DNA of 64,000 bases, from contig JAHQIY010000008.1 in assembly GCA_019054805.1 (NCBI GenBank), forward strand, positions 1,721,501 through 1,785,500, written 5' to 3'. A model generated the notes under the pieces. It saw only the letters and a program-made list of their open reading frames with translations, was not told the DNA's origin and ran no database searches. The position numbers were made by a program, and so were the translations under genes. This document shows positions 33,328 to 44,650 of the stretch, piece by piece (position 1 is the stretch's first letter; every line of letters begins with the position of its first letter). The stretch is from Brachionus manjavacas. Its lineage: Eukaryota > Rotifera > Eurotatoria > Ploima > Brachionidae.

Positions 33328-36300
33328 ATGGTTATGGAAACAGACACGATCAGCAGTACTTACGAGACAAAGACGGCCAAAAACTACTCGCTGGACAAAT
33401 TGACTAAGAACTATGTTAACTCGGCCAGCCTCTTGATACAGCCAGACCATTTGTCCAAAAATGATCTAAATTCAAACGAAATAAAGACTTTTGAGAATTC
33501 GGTTGTGTTGGAAAAGAGTGAAAAATTCATCCAAATCGAGCCCGTCTTCTCAGAACAAAATCAAAACTCTGACACCGTAAGTTAAATTTTTTGGAAAAAT
33601 AATTTCTTTTTTTTCTCTCTCTCTCTCAAGAAAGCTTTCATAACTTTTTATAAACAATAAAAGTCGTGTAGAGACAACAAAATTTATTCAAATAAACTTG
33701 TTTTTCTGCTAAATTTTCTAAACTAGAAAAAAAAATTTCCAAATTTAAAAAGTTCAACTTTAAGCAATTTTGGATCAGTGGGACACCCAATTCAAATTAG
33801 CTCTAAAAGACAATTTTTTCTCATTCTTGATTTTTGCTTTGAGCCATCGGCAATTATTTTCTTAGCTTTTGATTATTTAAGAATTCGAATAATGGAAATA
33901 TAAGCGAAAATAACGTGAATACATCTCAAGCTGCCAACTCGAACAATAGCAACACAATAGGCAGTGGCAGTGGAGGTCGCTTTCTGGCAATACGCAACTG
34001 GCTCAAGCAAAATCGATGGCGAAAAAAAGACAAAACAGTGTCACATTCCACGTCACCGCTCGTAATCCAAGAAATTCAGACATCTAACCTGGACAAAGAC
34101 CCACTTCAATCCAACTCATTAGACAAAAAAGCCATGAAAAAAAATGCCAAAAATGGTAAGAACAACAAATTTAAAAAGCTTAACAGCGATTACAGCCTGA
34201 ACAATAATTCGAACAACACTAATAATCCAGCTACACTAACCGGTGTAAATACTAATTCTTTAACTAGCTGTAGCACCACTGTGACTGACCCGTCCGTGAC
34301 CAATCTTGCCGAAAATACTCCGCTTAAAAATTTAACAAACAACAGTAAAGTACTTTTGACCAGCTCGCCGAATAGCATGGCCACCAGCCCTGGACCCAAA
34401 TCGAAAGCAAGCACACCCCTAACCAATGGTAGTTTTGGTCAATTGACCAATACTACTCAAATTGGCCAAGATAAAAAAGATAAAAAAAACACTGATAACA
34501 ACACCGCTTTGATTTACGTTAATTCTAACATTGTTCACAATTCGCAGCTAACTAATGCTTCGCCTTTAACTACAAATCCGAATTATCGAAGTAAGATTTT
34601 TATTAATAAAAGTTCACAGAGAAATGGTAAAGTGGCAGAAATTTGAATAAAGAAGAGTTAAATTTTTAAAATATTTATTGTATCTAAATATTTTTTTAAA
34701 AAATTTCTCTCAGCTTCATCATCTCATTAACCATGGCCATTTTTTTGCTAGTAAAATATTTTTTTTGTTGAATATTTATTCTGTTAAAAAGGATAAAATA
34801 AATTGAGGTGATTGTTTTTAGGGCACTAAATACACTTTTGGGCACATCCTTAATGATCTTTTTTTTATTATTCGTAATCTGTCTGACACCCCTTAAGATT
34901 AAAATAAAATCAAAATCTATAATCAAGTGACAAATTTTTTAACTTGGGTGAATCTCTTGGACAACTTAGACTATCCTTTATATGTGTCTATTCATTAAAG
35001 GTTTTACTAAATCAAATATTAAAAATTTTGAAAAAAATTATAAATGTTACAGAAATTAATTTATTCTGTGGCATTTCAATTCAAATAGTATAAAATTATT
35101 GAAATCATTAAAAATTTTAGATTTCTGTTTTTAGTGGGAAACATTAGAATAACTCAACTTGATATGACCCTTTTGGAAACAAAATTTTTAAGTGTCAATT
35201 TTGAAACTGTTTCACTAAATCAAGGTTTTCTTTAATACCAACATTTCTTTAATACGTTCAATACTTAAATCTTTGGTACACGCTGAATCTCTTTTTAATT
35301 AATTTTATTTATCGAGTTAACGCCGTGTGGGCGACGAAAAATTAAGAAAAGAAAAACCAAAAATAAAGATTATTTTTTTTTATTATAGAGATAAAATTAA
35401 TTTGATTGCTATCAACAAAAAATTAAAATTAAAATTAAGTTAAAAATAAAATAAAAAATTATGATTTTCTTGTTACTTTTATTCTTGAGGTACTCGATGT
35501 AGATAAAACAATATATAAATACTTAGCTATATCATTACCTTTAGATTTCTTACTTAAATGATTTGTGTAATGTTTACAAACAAATTGACGGTAATTGCAC
35601 TTTTTCAAAATTAATATATCACAATGAGGGTTTATTTTTTTAGCTACATACTTTCCAAAAGTCACACTAACACAATTTTTTTTGTATGAAATAACACAAA
35701 ATTTTAAAAAATCTAAATTTATGGTTAAATTATCAAGCAAAAAAAATTGAAAATTAAAAAAAAACCATTGCTATGAATAATTTAAATGAAAAGTTTAAGT
35801 GGTCAATGTGGCTTGGCTGAATTCCATTTAATAAAAATAAATAAAAATAAAGGCACATTACAAGTTAAGATTGAACTTTATTTTATTTTAGATAAATTAA
35901 ACTAAAAGGAAAATTCAATTATTTAAAATTGGAATGCTTGATTTTTTTTGAAGTGTCCCAAACTACAATCTAAATTACTTGTCATATTTTTTTTTATCTT
36001 TTATCATACACTACTTGAAAATACTTTTCTTGAATATTTTAGAAGTTTAACCGCTCGTTACTCGCATTTATAAAGCTCTGCTTCTCTATCTTAGATAATA
36101 AAAAATTCAGTCGAAATTAAATTATTTGTTTATGCATGAATAGAACTTTTTGGCTCAGGAAACTACACTCGTAGTTAGACCCTATTGAATTTTTTATTAT
36201 TTTTAAATTTATTATTTTTCTGTTACTCGAAAACTTTTATATTTTCATAAGCTCCAGACTCACCACAGTTATTCCAAGAGTTTTCCTTATTTGAGTTCTC

Positions 36301-39300
36301 ATTCTGCAAAGAATCAAAAAAGTTAAAAATGAGAGATGATTTGCTTGGAAATGAGCTAAAATTGGGAAAATTTTAGAAAAATTAGTTAAGAATAAATCAC
36401 GGTAAATCAATTAATTTATCAAATTTGTTATTTTCAATTAATTCAACTTCTCATATTTTATATCAAAGATTATTCCAAATTATCTTTTATATCAAAGATA
36501 TTTTAATATCATAATTTTTAGACATATTTGTTATTGTTTGAAAAAGAGTATTTAATTTTATTTTTTTTGAATTTTTGGGGAAAAATTTTGTCAATAAATC
36601 AATTGAATAAAACGATTCTTTTTGAAGAAAATTAATTTAACTTGATCGCAGCTTATCGATAAACGAAGTTGTCATTAACAAGTAATTAACTTCTAAAATG
36701 GAATAATAATAAATAAATCAAAAAGCATAATTAAAAAAAATTTTAAAATTTTCAATCAAAAATGCATTATAATTCAAATTTGAATTTGACTAAGGAATAA
36801 ATTTTATTAATTTTTAGATTTTGATCGCTTGACAGTAGTAAATTTGTTTACCGAACCATCTTAATCAAGTTAAATTATAATTATTTTCGTAAGGATTTTG
36901 ATTTTTTGATAATTCTTAATTCATAATTCTTTTAATTAAATCAATTGAAATCGATTTAAAAAGTTGTTTTTTTTTTTGTGAATAATCTATCATGTCCTGT
37001 CATCTAAAAATAATAAAAGCTAATTGTTTTGTTGGTATATGGAATTGGTATTTTCGTAAATTTAGGTAAAAAAATGATAAAATTTCAGAAGCCTATAAAC
37101 GATTGTTTAAATTTAAAAAAAAAAATCATGTTCCTTTTTTTGGGTTAAAAATTTTTAACAAAATATTGCTAGATGAACTATCAAAATTTCTACTGAAAGA
37201 TTCAACATTCAAAGAATCGTGTGATGTAAATTAACCTAAAATTAAGTAAAAAAATCAAATTTTTTTTATTATCAAAAATCAAAATTTAATCAATTTTTTT
37301 TAATTGCAAAAATTGGTTTTTTTAGGGTTTTTAAAATAAACCAATTTTTTCGTAAATTTACGAAAAAAATAAAACTTAATTCATAATTCGCCTAATTAAT
37401 TTAAGTGATGGAGTTTAATGTAAAAATATTTTTATTTCTTATTTTATCTTTTTTTTCTAATCAAATTGTTTATTAGTTTTTATAAAAAAAAATCTGTTTA
37501 AATTTTTCTTAGATATTTAATATTTTATATTTAATAAATTAATTTATAGAACTTATATCAAAGATAATTTCAAAGTTATTTTTTAGATACAAAATTTTGG
37601 CAAAATTTGTTTTCCAACAATTAATCGTTTTTTCCATAGTTGATTTAAATCTCATCCAAAGCACTCATATACTTGAATAATCCATAGATTTTCAAATTTT
37701 TGAGAATTTTTAAATTAAATATAACTTTGAGAAAAAATATTTAGGTAATTTGATATTTTCTGAAATATTGGTTTTTACCGTTTTTGTTTGTTATTTGATT
37801 TTTAATATAATGTTTTAAATAATATAGTCATATTTTTTAATTTCTTGTAAAAAATCATCATTTAGAATTCAATATTTAACAAAAGAAATGAAATTTTTTA
37901 TTTATGTTTCGGAAAACATTTCTAGGGTGATGATAGAAGAAAAAAATAGATTTTTAAAACGGTTATATAAAAACTTTTCTAATCAATTTCTTTTCATTCC
38001 ACGTTTTTATAATTTATTAAAGTATCTATGAACAAAAAATATATTTTGTTTTTTAAGAATTATTTTTTTAAAGGAATAATGGGTTAAAATTCAAAATTTA
38101 ATTAATGAAATCAAATAAAAGTTAAAAAAAACATTTAAAATAAAAAAATTGAAATAAGAAAAAAAATTCAATGCCATTAAGTCATGCTCAAATAGTCGTG
38201 AAGGCATGTCTTATTCTATTTTTTAAAATATCAAAATTAAATTTTCAAATAGATATTTTTTAAAAATTTTTATTTTTCAAAATTTTTGCTTTCGCGGCAG
38301 CATTTTTTAATTTTAAAACAGCCGATCAAAGTTGGGACAATTTTCATTTTCAGAACACCTAAGTCATGTCTAAGTCGTGTTCCATTTTAATTAATCTTCA
38401 TTTTATCTAAAAGTGTTAGTTTATTTGCAAACGATAGTTTAGCATTTCGTGATGAAAAATAAATGGTTTCAAAGAAGATCGTGGTATCTCTCCGCTGTTG
38501 CCGTAAAGGGTGGTAACTTATTAATAGCCTTAAAAAAATTTTATATGAAATCAGATTTTTCACAGTCAAAATCTAGATGAATTGAGTCATAATTATTTTG
38601 ATTAATGACTTGAAGATTTTGAGCAACTTTTCCATAAATTATTAAAAATTAATCTTCAAGAAAGAGGAAGGAAAAAAATAAAATTTTTCCTAATGACTAA
38701 GCTTGAATAAATAAGTACTAAATTCATCAGCGATTTGTGAATAAATTTAGCAAAGCTATCATTATTTAATCCAATATTTAGTCAATTCTTTTGAATTAAA
38801 TCTTTTTCAAAAAACAATAGTAAATAACTTTTAAAATTTAATCTGCTCTAATTTTACTAAGGAGATCTTAAATAAATAGATAAATTTTTATAAAATAAAA
38901 TAATCCAAATTTAAGACAAGCTCTTCAATTTAAAGGACGCCAGGAAGAACTAAAAAACAAAAAAGATTTTCGTGAGATTTAAACTATGAAAATTATGGTA
39001 AATAATGGAAAAATTTAAATGTTTTTCTTAATTTAAAATAAAATAGTCCAAAAGCATGCTTAAAATAATTATACGATTTCTATATTTCTTGTCAATTAAA
39101 ATTAAATCAATCAAAACTAGCTAAGATTGTTAATTTTCAAATAAAAAAACATAACTAAAAAAATTCCTGGAAAAATCTCCCAGGGTGCTTGATACGGATA
39201 CTTATTTTCAGCCGATTGACCATTTAGCTTTATTAAAAATATTATTATAAATTTTGTAAAAAATAATTGAAAAATAATTATGCTAGAACAATGATGGTTC

Positions 39301-40970
39301 GAGGGTGGTGACAATTTTTCAAAATTTTTTAAAAATCTTTTTAAATAAGCTTAAAAATCTGATCTGTCCTAATTTTACTAATCTGATTACCAAATCCAAA
39401 TAAAAAGATAAATTTTGGTTTATTTTTGAAAGGAACTCCTAACTCAACTGGTCTAGTTCGCCGTCAGCCGTTCAAAACCCGACTGGAGACTACTTTGCCA
39501 TTTGTGGACAAACCAAAGCCTTTCGAAGAAGACTATTCGGACGACGACCAAGAAGAAATCACCAAACAGCATTATCTCCACAAAAGCGCTGAATTTTCTG
39601 CCAAAAACCACGACTCCGAAATAGCAGACTCGCCGCAGCGATCCTCGGTCGAAGAGACCCCCCTCTCAAAACAAACACCCGTTCCGACCAAGCCGCGAAC
39701 CATAATCACTCTTCCTCACCTAATCGGTCGGCGTTCCAACCAGACCACGCCGACCAACGGCTCAAAAAATCCAATCATCATCCGTGAACGAATCGAAACG
39801 CCAACAAGTCCTCGAACGACATTCTGCCCAAGTACATCTAATGTAAATAGCCAAGTGACCAAGTCTAGTGAAGACATCTCGCGCCAAAGCACACCCAAAA
39901 TGACCACAGGCGTCTTGGTCGTTCAATCACCAACCAAAAGCCCGGCCAAAGTTCCCGGTGAAAGTAGCGACAATTTGCCCAGTGTCCAAGAACGCATCGA
40001 ACAATTCCAGCAGATAACTAGACAGCGGCAAGTCAACTCAAACACGACCAATTCAAGTCCGCAAAACTTCAAAAACCAAATTCTCTTCAATCGGCTCAAC
40101 AGCTCGAATGAAAAAGAGTCGCCCAGAATAATCAAAATATTCAACAATGGACCATCGAATTCTTCTTCGCCACAAACAGATTCGCCAAAGAACACGGCCA
40201 AGTTAAATCAAACAAACAAGCATAATTTCCTAAGCTCGTTCACCTCATCAGATTCACCCATCCGCGACTTCACCGACACTCTGACCAAAAATCAGTTCAT
40301 CAACAATTTCGGCAACATGCTCTTCAATAATAATTGCCCGAGTGGCGAGATGGAAAAGAATGGCAAAGACGCTGAGCAGAAAAAAGCAGGTCTTCAGGCA
40401 AAAAATTTGCAAGGCTCGGACGATGAGTCCGATCCGGAAGAGAATGGTGATGTGAACAAATTGAGCTTGTTGGCAATCAAAGTACAAAGAAATAATAGCT
40501 TGGCCAGATTTTTGAAAGAGAGGCCGAAGCTAAGAGACCTTGAGGAAAAAAATATTCTGCATAAGAATACGGACGAGCAGCGTAAGGTGGAGCGAGAGGA
40601 GATTGAAATAAAGCTGGATCGAAAGTTGAGCCTGAGACCGACACCTAAAGAACTGGAGGAGAGAAACATTTTGCACTGCAAAACTCAGGAGGAATTGAAT
40701 AAAGAAAAGGAAGAGACAAAGAAATTGCTTGTTAGAAAATTGAGCTACAGGCCGACCATTCAAGAGCTTAAGGATAAACGTATAATACGTTTTTGTGATT
40801 ACATTGAGGTGAGCGAAGTGGACGACTATGACCGACGAGCGGACAAGCCTTGGACTCGCTTGACGCCTAAAGACAAAGCGATGATCCGAAACGAGCTAAA
40901 TTTGTACAAAAGCACCGAGATGGAGGTGCACGAGGAAAGCAGGCACTTGACTCGATTTCATAAGCCATAG
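33328..40970 (+). CDS. PHACTR: Phosphatase and actin regulator (PHACTR), three exons
   Basis: Binds protein phosphatase 1 and G-actin; PHACTR proteins redirect PP1 to cytoskeletal substrates, and actin competes for the RPEL repeats. Exons: 33328-33576 (donor GTAAGT), 33882-34590 (donor GTAAGA) and 39433-40970; the phases agree and give 831 residues. Residues 116-134 are basic ([19 protein letters not shown]), like the N-terminal PHACTR segment that holds a nuclear signal. A long low-complexity region rich in Asn, Ser, Thr and Pro follows. Near the C-terminus are three RPEL repeats at about 675-696 ([15 protein letters not shown]), 713-734 ([14 protein letters not shown]) and 751-772 ([14 protein letters not shown]). 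The PP1-binding tail follows: [18 protein letters not shown], then [11 protein letters not shown] and final FHKP (FHRP in vertebrates). The start is provisional: the frame stays open about 50 bases upstream, so an upstream exon may exist. Exon 2 read through its donor ends after 18 more residues, a possible short isoform. Confidence 0.92.
34591..39432 (+). other. Large intron 2 of the PHACTR gene
   Basis: A 4.8-kb intron beginning GTAAGA and ending TTTTTGAAAG. It contains no coding region that resembles PHACTR; skipped or alternative exons in a matching phase cannot be excluded. Open stretches at 35459-35740 and 39117-39314 (minus strand) have no recognisable domain. Words of the GTAAATTTACG type also seen at 41400-41720 occur near 37055-37075 and 37350-37365. 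Confidence 0.6.
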
Positions 40971-42543
40971 GACTTTATTTGCTTGTTTTAAATAGAAAAT
41001 AATCTTTTTTAACAATTAGAAAATTCCATTGATTAAAACAAATTTGATATGAAAATAATTTTTATTGTGTTTTTTTTTTTTTTTTTGAGAAAATAGATAA
41101 TTTAAATTTTTTTGCTATTGGATATTTTAAGTTTTTTATAAATTTTATTTTGAAAGATTAATATGATTCTTTTTTGAAATAAATTTCTTAACACTTTAAG
41201 CTTTTTACTCTTAAATTCTGACAATGTTTTAAAGAAATTAAAAAATTTTAAAAATTAGGGTAAAATATCAAATTTAAGTGTTAATTAGAGTAAGAAATGA
41301 ATTGATGACATCCTTTTTAACTTTTCAAAGAAATAATGGATCCTACTAAAACACTGATCCACAATTTTTGAAAATTTACTAACCCCAACTGATACAGTGG
41401 TGTTCCGGATTTAGTAATTTACGATAATTTACGCACAAAATAGTAAATTTACCGAATTTTACGTAAAATATTGTAAATTAAGGTAAATTTACAAAAGTAA
41501 AAAAACGTAAATTTACTTGATTTTAAGTAAAACTTGGTAAATTTCGATCATTTTTCGTAAATTTATGTAAAAAAAATGTCCAAAAATTGAATTTATTTGG
41601 CACTTTTTTAAAAAAAATAAATTTTTTTGTATCCTTTAATATTTATTTTCACCTCAATTTTTTTTTCCCATAATTTACGTAAATTTAGGTAAAATATAGT
41701 CAATTTAAAAGCAAAAAATAGTAAAAAATGGTAAAAAATGATCAATTAAAATTTTAAATTAAATTGAAAAAAAAAATTTATTTACATTTTTAACGTTAAA
41801 AAAAACATTTTAAATAGTTTCAATGCTTTTTAATTGTTTGACCAACCTCCTTGATTTTCCATTACTTTAATTAATATCTAGATTTTAATTTAAATTTATT
41901 AAAATTTTATTTTATATTTTCAATTTTTACCTTTTTTAAATTTTTAATGTAATTTTGACATTTTAAAATTTTTTAAAATTTTTTAATATTTTTTACCATT
42001 AAATTGATTAAATTTTTTTTTTTTTAATTTTGAATATAAATATAAATATTGTAAAATTTAAAAAAAATAATTTTTTTAAGGTTTTTAAAACAGTTTAAAA
42101 AAATTCAAATTTCACAATAAATAAAAAGCTTGGAAAAAAAAAATTTGATTTTAAAAAAAAATATAAAATTAAAAACTAAATGGTATGATAAAACAAACAA
42201 AAATTTTTGACAAGTAAAAAAATTTTTGGTAAGTGTTTTAGTGGATTTTAGGGTTTTAATTTGAAAATGCAAATGCATGACTCAGAATATAAAAATAAAT
42301 CAAATTTTCATCTTGCTCCTTTTAAATTTTATTCGATTTGAAAAACTGTAAAAAGAATGGTACCGCATAAGCATGTAAATCTTGCCCCCTTGTTACTTTT
42401 TAAGCATAATAGATTTCATCATAATTTTTTTTTTTAATTTTTAATTTTTAAAAAATTTTAAATTTTCAAACTATGCGATAGATTTGCCTTTACTTTGATA
42501 TTCACATATTTCGTCTGATATATTTTATTTTTAATTTTTTTTT
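40971..42543. other. Downstream region of PHACTR
   Basis: Contains the PHACTR 3' UTR and very A+T-rich DNA, with a long T run at about 41068-41087 and the palindromic repeat cluster listed separately. No gene was seen. Confidence 0.5.
41400..41720. repeat. Cluster of GTAAATTTACG-type palindromic words
   Basis: The words TAATTTACG, GTAAATTTAC, TTTACGTAAA and close variants occur about a dozen times in both orientations over 300 bp. The core GTAAATTTAC is its own reverse complement. Fewer copies occur in the PHACTR intron near 37060 and 37355. It may be the subterminal region of an unrecognised DNA element or a degenerate satellite. Confidence 0.5.
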
Positions 42544-42860
42544 GTCCAGATGAAGCAGGTGTTGATAAAAATTTTTGAGCAAGTCATAACTTTGACTTAA
42601 AAAAAAAAAATTTAAGTCAAGTCAATGATTTAATAAATCCATATTTGATATCAATTAAGTAGTTTCTTCCAAATTCCTGGCTGTTAATATTGACCTATGT
42701 GCTCTGTAAATGTAACCAGATTTAGGAAATATTTTTTTCTAATGGTCCAGATGAAGCAGGTATTGATAAAAATTTAAGTCAAAGTCATGACTTTGACTAA
42801 AATTTTTGTGACTTAGACTTAAAACTGTGACTGAAACATATATATTATTATGCTTGCTAA
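42544..42860. repeat. Direct 31-bp repeat with AAGTCAAGTCA words
   Basis: GTCCAGATGAAGCAGGTNTT followed by GATAAAAATTT occurs at 42544-42574 and again at 42745-42775 with a single mismatch in 31 bases. Each copy is followed by AAGTCA / TGACTT words in both orientations. This looks like two tandem or nested copies of a short dispersed element. Confidence 0.6.
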
Positions 42861-43199
42861 GTTAGACCTAGATTTTATAAAGATTTTTACAATTATAACT
42901 AATTTTTATAACTTGCTTTTTAAACTCGAATTCGAGTAATTTTACTTAGTGCTTGCAGATTTCAATATTTAATAGCATGACCTATTCTTTGAAAATATAT
43001 TTGAAGCTACTTTATAGCTAAATTTGTCGAGAGAGAACGCTGAGCCTATAGGTACTGGAGATCTTGTTTGATTACCATGCATGAATAAAAAATAAGAGCT
43101 TAAAACAAATTAAACGTACACTTCAAACAATACATTATTGGTCCATGAATTCAATCAAGATGCTGCTGCAAGTGAAGTTTTTGAGTCTTTATTTGATAA

Positions 43200-43660
43200 T
43201 ACTAGAAGTAGTAATAAGAACTGCAGTATAGAATAAATCTACACTAACACCAAACGGCGTTTAGCCCAAGTAGAGCTGTGGCAGTCTTTCTTCGCTTTCT
43301 CTTCACCATAACAAATACTTCTTTATCAATACCCGATTTGAAGCTGTTGACTGTTTCAGCATTCACCACATTTTGTGGCAAATCATTCCACCTTGACACA
43401 TTTCTGTTCGTTAAAAAATAATACCTATATGAGCCGCGTTTACTAATTTCTCTAACAAACTTCATGTTATGCTCTCTTCTAAGATTCATTTTCAAACTTT
43501 TTGCAAAGTTCAATCCATTCACCAAGTTGATTTTCTCATGGCCGTTGACTATTTTAAGCATTTGAATTAAATCTCCTCTTATTCTGCGCTCTTCCAAGTT
43601 CATTAGTTCTAGCGATTTAAGCCTATCTTCGTATGATTTCTTCCATAAAAATTTGACCAA
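43200..43660 (-). mobile_element. CR1-like LINE 3' end nested in the DDE transposon
   Basis: The minus strand encodes the last 125 or so residues of a LINE ORF2 with an open frame: LKSLELMNLEERRIRGDLIQ, then RGSYRYYFLTNRNVSRWNDL and PQNVVNAETVNSFKSGID, ending in ALLGLNAVWC. This matches the C-terminal end of the element at 8090-9712. The 3' tail on the minus strand is TTACTACTTCTAG-like, again an ACT-type microsatellite. The flanking + strand sequence on both sides belongs to the DDE transposon, so this is a nested, strongly 5'-truncated insertion. It is the best-preserved LINE piece in the window. Confidence 0.82.
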
Positions 43661-44589
43661 TTCGTTGCACGTAATGAGCAAGAAAATGAGCCAAATAATC
43701 CAGATGATTTTGTCGTGAAAGGTCAAGATAATCAAGTAATTGAACAAGATCCAGCTAGTCATTCGATTAATATTCCAAGAACAGGCATTCTCATAAAAAA
43801 AGTGTCATTTGTAATCGATTGAATCAATATCAAAGCCTAAAATTGATATCAGACGAAGCCGTATTCCATGTAATTTATGTTCATACTGGGAATACAATAC
43901 CGTTTAAGCGCCGGGCTTGTCCAGGGCACTTTAATGAAATTAGGCTATTTTAAGAAAGTGTTCTTCAGAAAATGACTTGCTATAAAGATACAACAGAGTC
44001 ATCAAAAGTATCACTAGAGTTTTTTTTTCAAGCATTTCGTGAGTTTTGTAAAAGACAATCTCTTTTCTCAAAATTCATAGACGTGACTACTGTTAAAGAA
44101 AATGTGTCTAAGTAATACTGGATTTACTTGAAATGAATTTTTAGTGATACTGAATAGTATTAAATCTATGCTTAGTTCAAACGAAAGAAGTTTTTGTCAA
44201 GCATTAGCAGTCTATCTCTATTCACTTAAAACAGGGCTAAATCAAAAGACTATTTCAACTCATTTCGACTAAATTGAACAACAAGAAGTAAGTCGATATT
44301 GCCAACAAGTAAGAAAGGCTCTAAATGATGATTTCGTCCAACTTAATCTTGGTTACAATCATCTCAGTCGGGAAAAATGGTTAATTGAGAACAGTATTGA
44401 CAATCAACTTCAAAGATTAACTTATAGTCAGACTTGGAAAAAAAAAAGTCACTAAAATTGAAAAATTTAGGGAAAAAAAATTTTTTTTTTTCGGAAAGAT
44501 GTAACTTTTTTTTTTAAATTAAATGTTGATGTCGAACACTTAATGTTAATTTTTTCTTTTTTTGATATTTAAAACCAAAATTTAAATCA

Positions 44590-44650
44590 AAATTTAAATT
44601 TAAGTCAAGTCACCGACTACTTAATTTAAGTCAAGTTACTCCCAATAGAA
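44590..44650. repeat. AAGTCAAGTCA-type repeat, copy inside the DDE transposon
   Basis: TTAAGTCAAGTCACCGACTA, then TTTAAGTCAAGTTACTCCCA, located exactly where the catalytic domain of the transposase would be expected. It may be the right end of a small inserted element that begins near 44450. Confidence 0.45.

Noticed and set aside
35459-35740. Possible 93-residue minus-strand protein inside the PHACTR intron
   Set aside because: No recognisable motif, no splice context or poly(A) support; composition is as expected for A+T-rich DNA.
39716-40763. Several open frames antisense to PHACTR exon 3
   Set aside because: They arise from the G+C-richer coding sequence read backwards; the sense frame has three RPEL repeats and the PP1-binding tail.
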